Below, in pieces: positions 56,881-61,854 of a stretch of DNA of 61,854 nucleotides. The stretch's first letter is position 1. Each line of letters starts with the position of its first letter. The translations under genes were made by a program, and so were the position numbers. The DNA is from Caulobacteraceae bacterium (GTDB lineage Bacteria; Pseudomonadota; Alphaproteobacteria; Caulobacterales; Caulobacteraceae). The notes below the pieces were generated by a model. The model did not search any database. It saw only the letters and a program-made list of their open reading frames with translations, and was not told the origin of the DNA. The stretch covers positions 1 to 61,854 of the forward strand of contig JAQGIW010000315.1 in NCBI GenBank assembly GCA_028290905.1, written 5' to 3'.

Positions 56881-57531
56881 TCAGATCGGCTCGGCGGCGA
56901 TCCGCTTGTCGAGGTAGGCGCCCACGCGCCTTTCCACCTCGACCAGGTTTTCGGTCCAGAAGTGGCCGCCGCCTTCGACGAGCTCGTAGTCGATGATGAT
57001 GCCCTTCTGGGTGCGCAGCTTGGCGACGACGCGCTCGACCTCGTTGAAGGGGACCACGGTGTCGGCCGAGCCGTGCAGGATCAGGCCGGAGGCAGGGCAG
57101 GGGGCCAGGAAGCTGAAGTCGTACATGTTGGTCGGCGGCGAGACGGAGATGAAGCCGTCGGTCTCCGGCCGGCGCATCAACAGCTGCATGCCGACCCAGG
57201 CCCCGAAGTCGAAGCCCGCCACCCAGCACTGCGAGGCGGCGGGGTGGGTCGATTGCAGCCAATCCAACGCCGTGGCGGCGTCGGCCAGTTCGCCGATGCC
57301 GGCATCGAACTCGCCCTGGCTGCGGCCGACGCCGCGGGAGTTGAAGCGCAGGACATTGAAACCGCGCTTCATGAACAGATGGAAGAGTTGCACGGACACG
57401 GGATGGTTCATGTGTCCGCCGGCGCGCGGGTGGGGGTGCAGGATCAGGGCGATCGGGGCGGTGTCTTCCTTGCGGGGTGAATAGCGGGCTTCGAGGCGCC
57501 CGGCGCTGCCGGGCAGGACGATCTCGGGCAT
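56881..57531 (-). CDS. Alpha/beta hydrolase-fold protein with Asp at the nucleophile position
   Basis: A 216-residue small alpha/beta hydrolase: IALILHPHPRAGGHMNHP (oxyanion loop), VLRFNSRGVGRSQGEFD, CWVAGFDFGAWVGMQLLMRRPE, LILHGSADTVVPF (acid) and GGGHFW (His). In close relatives the elbow reads GFSFGAWIGMQ; here it is GFDFG, Asp108, encoded by GAC. Asp nucleophiles occur in dehalogenases and epoxide hydrolases, or the change may abolish catalysis. It diverges from the suf operon, a common position for this family in alphaproteobacteria. Confidence 0.87.
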   Translation of the reverse strand: MPEIVLPGSAGRLEARYSPRKEDTAPIALILHPHPRAGGHMNHPVSVQLFHLFMKRGFNVLRFNSRGVGRSQGEFDAGIGELADAATALDWLQSTHPAASQCWVAGFDFGAWVGMQLLMRRPETDGFISVSPPTNMYDFSFLAPCPASGLILHGSADTVVPFNEVERVVAKLRTQKGIIIDYELVEGGGHFWTENLVEVERRVGAYLDKRIAAEPI

Positions 57532-57568
57532 CGATTATCCTGAATGATGAGGGAGCGGGGCCAAATAC

Positions 57569-57597
57569 TTGACCCCCGGGGTTGGTTTTCATATATC
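57569..57597 (+). promoter_or_regulatory. suf operon promoter with overlapping palindrome
   Basis: TTGACC (57569-57574), 17 bases, TATATC (57592-57597). The -35 box is part of ATACTTGACCCC-C-GGGGTTGG, an imperfect palindrome resembling IscR-type sites, so the Rrf2 protein may repress it. A GCGGTT/AACCGC hairpin (57642-57662) lies in the ~95-base leader. Confidence 0.5.
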
Positions 57598-57698
57598 GGG
57601 CGTGATGGATCGCACGGGAACCCCCGGCGACCCGCGAGGGGGCGGTTTGTATCAAGAACCGCTCCTCCATTGCGAGAAAATAGCGACATGAGAACGCC

Positions 57699-58133
57699 AT
57701 GCAGCTGAGCACGAAAGGACGTTACGCGGTCATGGCCATGACCGAGTTGGCCGGGTGCGACGCCGACCGGGCGGTGACCCTGGCCGCCATCGCCGAACGC
57801 CAGCAGATCTCGCGTCCCTATCTCGAGCAGCTGTTCGCCCGCCTGCGCCGCCAAGGGCTGGTGCGTTCGGTGCGCGGCCCGGGCGGCGGCTATCGCCTGG
57901 CCAGGCCGGCGGCCGATCTCAGCGTCGCCGAGGTGGTGACGGCGGTGGACGAGCCCCTGCGCGCCACCCGCTGCCAGGGCGAGGGGCCCGGCTGCCTGCG
58001 CGGCGGCGCCCGCTGCCGCACCCACGACCTGTGGGAGGAGACAGGCCGGCAGATCCACGACTATCTGGCCAGCGTCTCCCTGGCCGACGTGCTGGCTGGC
58101 CGGCTGCGGCCGGGCCAGGGGGCGGTCCAATGA
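57699..58133 (+). CDS. iscR: Rrf2-family (IscR-like) Fe-S cluster-sensing regulator
   Basis: A 144-residue Rrf2 regulator. MQLSTKGRYAVMAMTELA and ISRPYLEQLFARLRRQGLVRSVRGPGGGYRLAR form the winged helix. The cluster site is C-QGEGPG-C-LRGGAR-C-RTH, three Cys plus the DLW-adjacent His, like the IscR [2Fe-2S] site. It should sense Fe-S status and control this operon. Its stop overlaps the start of the cysteine desulfurase (ATGA). Confidence 0.88.
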   Translation: MQLSTKGRYAVMAMTELAGCDADRAVTLAAIAERQQISRPYLEQLFARLRRQGLVRSVRGPGGGYRLARPAADLSVAEVVTAVDEPLRATRCQGEGPGCLRGGARCRTHDLWEETGRQIHDYLASVSLADVLAGRLRPGQGAVQ

Positions 58134-59269
58134 CCTCGCCCGAAGACAGGGTCTATCTGGACTACAACGCCACGGCCAAGGTGCGGCCGCAGGCGGTGAC
58201 GGCGGTGCTGCACGCCCTGCAGCTCTGCGGCAATCCGTCCTCGGTCCATGCGGCCGGCCGCGCCTCCCGAGCGGTGGTCGAAACGGCCCGCGCGGATGTC
58301 GCCGCCCTGGCGGGTGCGGCGCCGGCGGCGGTGACCTTCGTCAGCGGCGGGGCCGAAGCCAATGCGACGGCCATGGAGAGCGCTATCGCCTCGGGTTTCG
58401 CGCGCCTGATCGTCGGCGCGACGGAGCACGACACGGTGCGTGAGACGGCCCTGGCGAGCGGCTTTCCCGTCGCGGTCTGGCCGGTGGACGACGACGGCGT
58501 CGCCGACCTGGCCTGGCTGGAACGCGAGCTGTTGCATGGTGAACGGGCGCTGGTCTGCCTGATGCTGGCAAACAACGAGACCGGAGTCATCCAGCCGGCG
58601 GCCGCGGCGGCGCGGCTGACGCGCGCGGTCGGCGGCTGGATGCACGTCGACGCCGTCCAGGCCGCCGGCAAGCTCGCCATCGACTTCGAGGCGCTTGGCG
58701 CGGACACCCTCGCCCTTTCCGCCCACAAGATCGGCGGCCCGCAAGGGATCGGCGCCCTCGTCGCCGGACCGCGCGCCAGGCTGGTGCGCCGCCTGCACGG
58801 TGGCGGCCAGGAGCATGGCCGCCGGGCGGGGACAGAGAACGTTCCCGGCATCGCCGGCTTCGGGGCCGCCGCCCGCGCCGCCTTAGCAGAACTGCCGCGG
58901 ATGGCCGCCGATCGCTACGGACGGGATGCGCTGGAAGCCGCCGTGGTCGCCGCCGGCGCACAGGTGTTGGGCGCGAACGCGCCGCGTCTGCCGCAGACCT
59001 CCTGTTTCGCCGCCCCGGGGTACGCCTCGGAGCTGCAGGTGATCTCGCTTGACCTCGCCGGGGTGCAGGTGAGCGCCGGCGCCGCCTGCTCGTCCGGCAA
59101 GGTCAAGGCGAGCCCGGTGGTCGCGGCCATGGGCCGGCCCGACCTGGCGGCCTTTTCGATCCGGGTCAGCGGCGGCTGGGCGACGACAGGCGTCGACTGG
59201 GCGCATTGCGCGACGGCCTGGGTGAATTTGAACGAACGCCGGACCAAGCGCCGGTTGGAGGTTGCGTAG
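58130..59269 (+). CDS. Cysteine desulfurase (NifS/IscS class)
   Basis: A 379-residue PLP enzyme. VYLDYNATAKVRPQAVTA at the start, GATEHDTVRETA, SAHKIGGPQGIGAL (PLP Lys) and SAGAACSSGKVKASPV (persulfide Cys loop) are diagnostic. It removes sulfur from cysteine for Fe-S cluster building. The long SSGK-type loop is of the IscS/NifS group rather than SufS; a SufS-type gene would normally lie further downstream, outside the window. Confidence 0.92.
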   Translation: MTSPEDRVYLDYNATAKVRPQAVTAVLHALQLCGNPSSVHAAGRASRAVVETARADVAALAGAAPAAVTFVSGGAEANATAMESAIASGFARLIVGATEHDTVRETALASGFPVAVWPVDDDGVADLAWLERELLHGERALVCLMLANNETGVIQPAAAAARLTRAVGGWMHVDAVQAAGKLAIDFEALGADTLALSAHKIGGPQGIGALVAGPRARLVRRLHGGGQEHGRRAGTENVPGIAGFGAAARAALAELPRMAADRYGRDALEAAVVAAGAQVLGANAPRLPQTSCFAAPGYASELQVISLDLAGVQVSAGAACSSGKVKASPVVAAMGRPDLAAFSIRVSGGWATTGVDWAHCATAWVNLNERRTKRRLEVA

Positions 59270-60736
<1,467 letters not shown>

Positions 60737-60752
60737 CTTTGCGATCCGCACC

Positions 60753-60878
60753 CCGCTCATCCCCGCGAAAGCGCGGACCCAGTCCAGTCCAGGGATACGC
60801 ATGTGGCGAGGTCCGGTGCGATCGGAGCGAGCGCCACGCTGGAAAACGCTGGGTCCCCGCATTCGCGGGGATGAGCGG
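60753..60878. repeat. 126-bp palindromic element inside the suf operon
   Basis: Inverted arms CCGCTCATCCCCGCGAA(A/T)GCG and then GGACCCAG at 60753-60782 and at the other end (reverse complement, ending 60878). It lies between sufB and sufC in the same transcript, so the mRNA would fold into a large hairpin. The outer CCGCTCATCCCCGC also borders the element at 40988-41179. Confidence 0.75.
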
Positions 60879-60896
60879 AAGTTGATTGATCACAGT

Positions 60897-61670
60897 ATGT
60901 TGAAAAAGAACCCTCACGCCATGCTCTCCATCCGTAACCTCTCGGTCGCCGTCGAAGACAAGCCCATCCTGTCGGGCCTCAGCCTCGACGTGCCTGCCGG
61001 GGAAGTGCACGCGATCATGGGGCCGAATGGGGCGGGGAAGTCGACGCTGTCCTACGCCCTGGCCGGCAAGCCCGGCTATGAGGTGACCGGCGGTTCGGCT
61101 GCGCTGGACGGCGCGGACCTGCTGGCGCTGGACCCGAGCGAGCGGGCGGCGAAGGGCCTGTTCCTCTCCTTCCAGTACCCTATCGAGATTCCCGGCGTGC
61201 CGGCGCTGACGTTTTTGCGTACGGCCCTGAACGCCCAGCACAAGGCGCGCGGCGAGGCCGAGATCTCCGCGCCGGACTTCCTGCGCCTGGTGCGGGGCAA
61301 GGCGGCGGCGTTGAAGATGGACTTCGACATGCTCAAGCGGAGCTTGAACGTCGGCTTCTCGGGCGGCGAGAAGAAGCGCATGGAAATCCTTCAGATGGCT
61401 GTGCTTTCGCCGCGGCTGGCCATTCTCGACGAGACCGATTCCGGCCTGGACATCGACGCCTTGCGCATCGTCTCCGAAGGGGTGAACGCCATGCGCGCCC
61501 CCGACCGCGCCATGCTGGTGATCACCCACTACCAGCGCCTGCTGGACTACATCCGCCCCGACAAGGTGCATGTGCTGTCGGCCGGGACGATCGTCGCCTC
61601 GGGCGGCCCGGAACTCGCGCTCGAACTCGAGCGCGAAGGCTACGACAAGTACGTGAAGGCGGCGGCATGA
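60897..61670 (+). CDS. sufC: Fe-S cluster assembly ATPase SufC
   Basis: About 257 residues. Walker A is GPNGAGKSTLSYALAG, the ABC signature is NVGFSGGEKKRMEILQM, and Walker B is LAILDETDSGLDIDAL. SufC is the ATPase of the SufBCD complex. Start could be ATG 60897 or ATG 60921 (MLSIRNLSVAVEDK); the latter matches the usual N-terminus, and neither has a strong ribosome binding site, perhaps because the palindromic element intervenes. The stop overlaps sufD (ATGA). Confidence 0.94.
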   Translation: MLKKNPHAMLSIRNLSVAVEDKPILSGLSLDVPAGEVHAIMGPNGAGKSTLSYALAGKPGYEVTGGSAALDGADLLALDPSERAAKGLFLSFQYPIEIPGVPALTFLRTALNAQHKARGEAEISAPDFLRLVRGKAAALKMDFDMLKRSLNVGFSGGEKKRMEILQMAVLSPRLAILDETDSGLDIDALRIVSEGVNAMRAPDRAMLVITHYQRLLDYIRPDKVHVLSAGTIVASGGPELALELEREGYDKYVKAAA

Positions 61671-61854
61671 GCGTGGCGCGCGCCATAGCCGAAAGCGACG
61701 CCGCACTCCTCCCGTCGCGACGGGAGGAGGACTGGCGGTGGAGTGATCTGCGCGGGCTGATCCGCGCCGTACCGCCCGCGTCGGCCGCCCACGAGGGCGT
61801 CTTGGACGCCGGCCCCTTCTCGGCCATCGCGGCAGAGGAGATCGTCATCGTCAA
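61667..61854 (+). CDS. sufD: Fe-S cluster assembly protein SufD, N-terminal part
   Basis: The first 62 residues of SufD, running off the window: MSVARAIAESDAALLPSRREEDWRWSDLRGLIRAVPP. The REEDWRWSDLR block is typical of SufD N-termini. It starts within the sufC stop codon, as in other suf operons. Confidence 0.85.
   Translation, partial: MSVARAIAESDAALLPSRREEDWRWSDLRGLIRAVPPASAAHEGVLDAGPFSAIAAEEIVIV

Overview
The window is high-GC DNA from an alphaproteobacterium, most likely a member of the Caulobacteraceae; Phenylobacterium is my best guess. This rests on core-gene order (M48 protease, DsbA-like lipoprotein, rne, amidase, PBP1A, prfB; Rrf2 regulator followed by suf genes), an RNase E that ends in a GWW-type tail as in Caulobacter, and palindromic intergenic elements. 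No species can be fixed from the sequence alone. No rRNA or tRNA genes were seen.

Region 1 (1-24 kb) is an accessory, mostly catabolic zone. It holds a partial acyl-CoA synthetase, a class III CoA-transferase, a Tat-exported amidase, amidohydrolases, a flavin-dependent luciferase-like oxidoreductase, a Baeyer-Villiger monooxygenase, a PRISE-type reductase, an S9 peptidase, a PPK2/lipid-kinase pair, a galactose-oxidase-like copper radical enzyme, a nitroreductase, PrmA and an enoyl-CoA hydratase. Three genes here look damaged: the amidase C-terminus is frameshifted, an N-acyl-D-amino-acid deacylase has lost its middle, and a chorismate-lyase-like gene carries a one-base deletion.

Region 2 (24-33.6 kb) holds a phosphotransferase-like kinase, a D-2-hydroxyacid dehydrogenase, a DsbA-like lipoprotein, an M48 protease, rne and an AmiC-type amidase.

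Region 3 (33.65-37.3 kb) is an insertion between the amidase and PBP1A genes, which are normally neighbours in alphaproteobacteria. It holds a phage-like DUF5681-type gene, a Gly/His-rich secreted protein, two tiny ORFs, and the fossil of a type I-E CRISPR-Cas locus. The fossil consists of a WYL-domain regulator that has lost its DNA-binding domain, joined tail-to-tail at a deletion scar to the last ~55 codons of cas1e, followed by an intact cas2e, an AT-rich leader with a candidate IHF site, and a single CRISPR repeat. A MazEF-type toxin-antitoxin pair follows. This is the most unusual part of the window.

Region 4 (37.3-61.85 kb) is mostly core: PBP1A, prfB with its programmed +1 frameshift, bcp, tyrS, anmK, a complete glycogen operon (glgP-glgB-glgC-glgA-glgX/malQ fusion, nearly all genes overlapping or abutting), a HiPIP, an alpha/beta hydrolase with Asp at the nucleophile position, and the start of a suf operon (Rrf2 regulator, cysteine desulfurase, sufB, sufC, partial sufD). 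Palindromic intergenic elements sit before the CoA-transferase, between prfB and bcp, and inside the suf operon.
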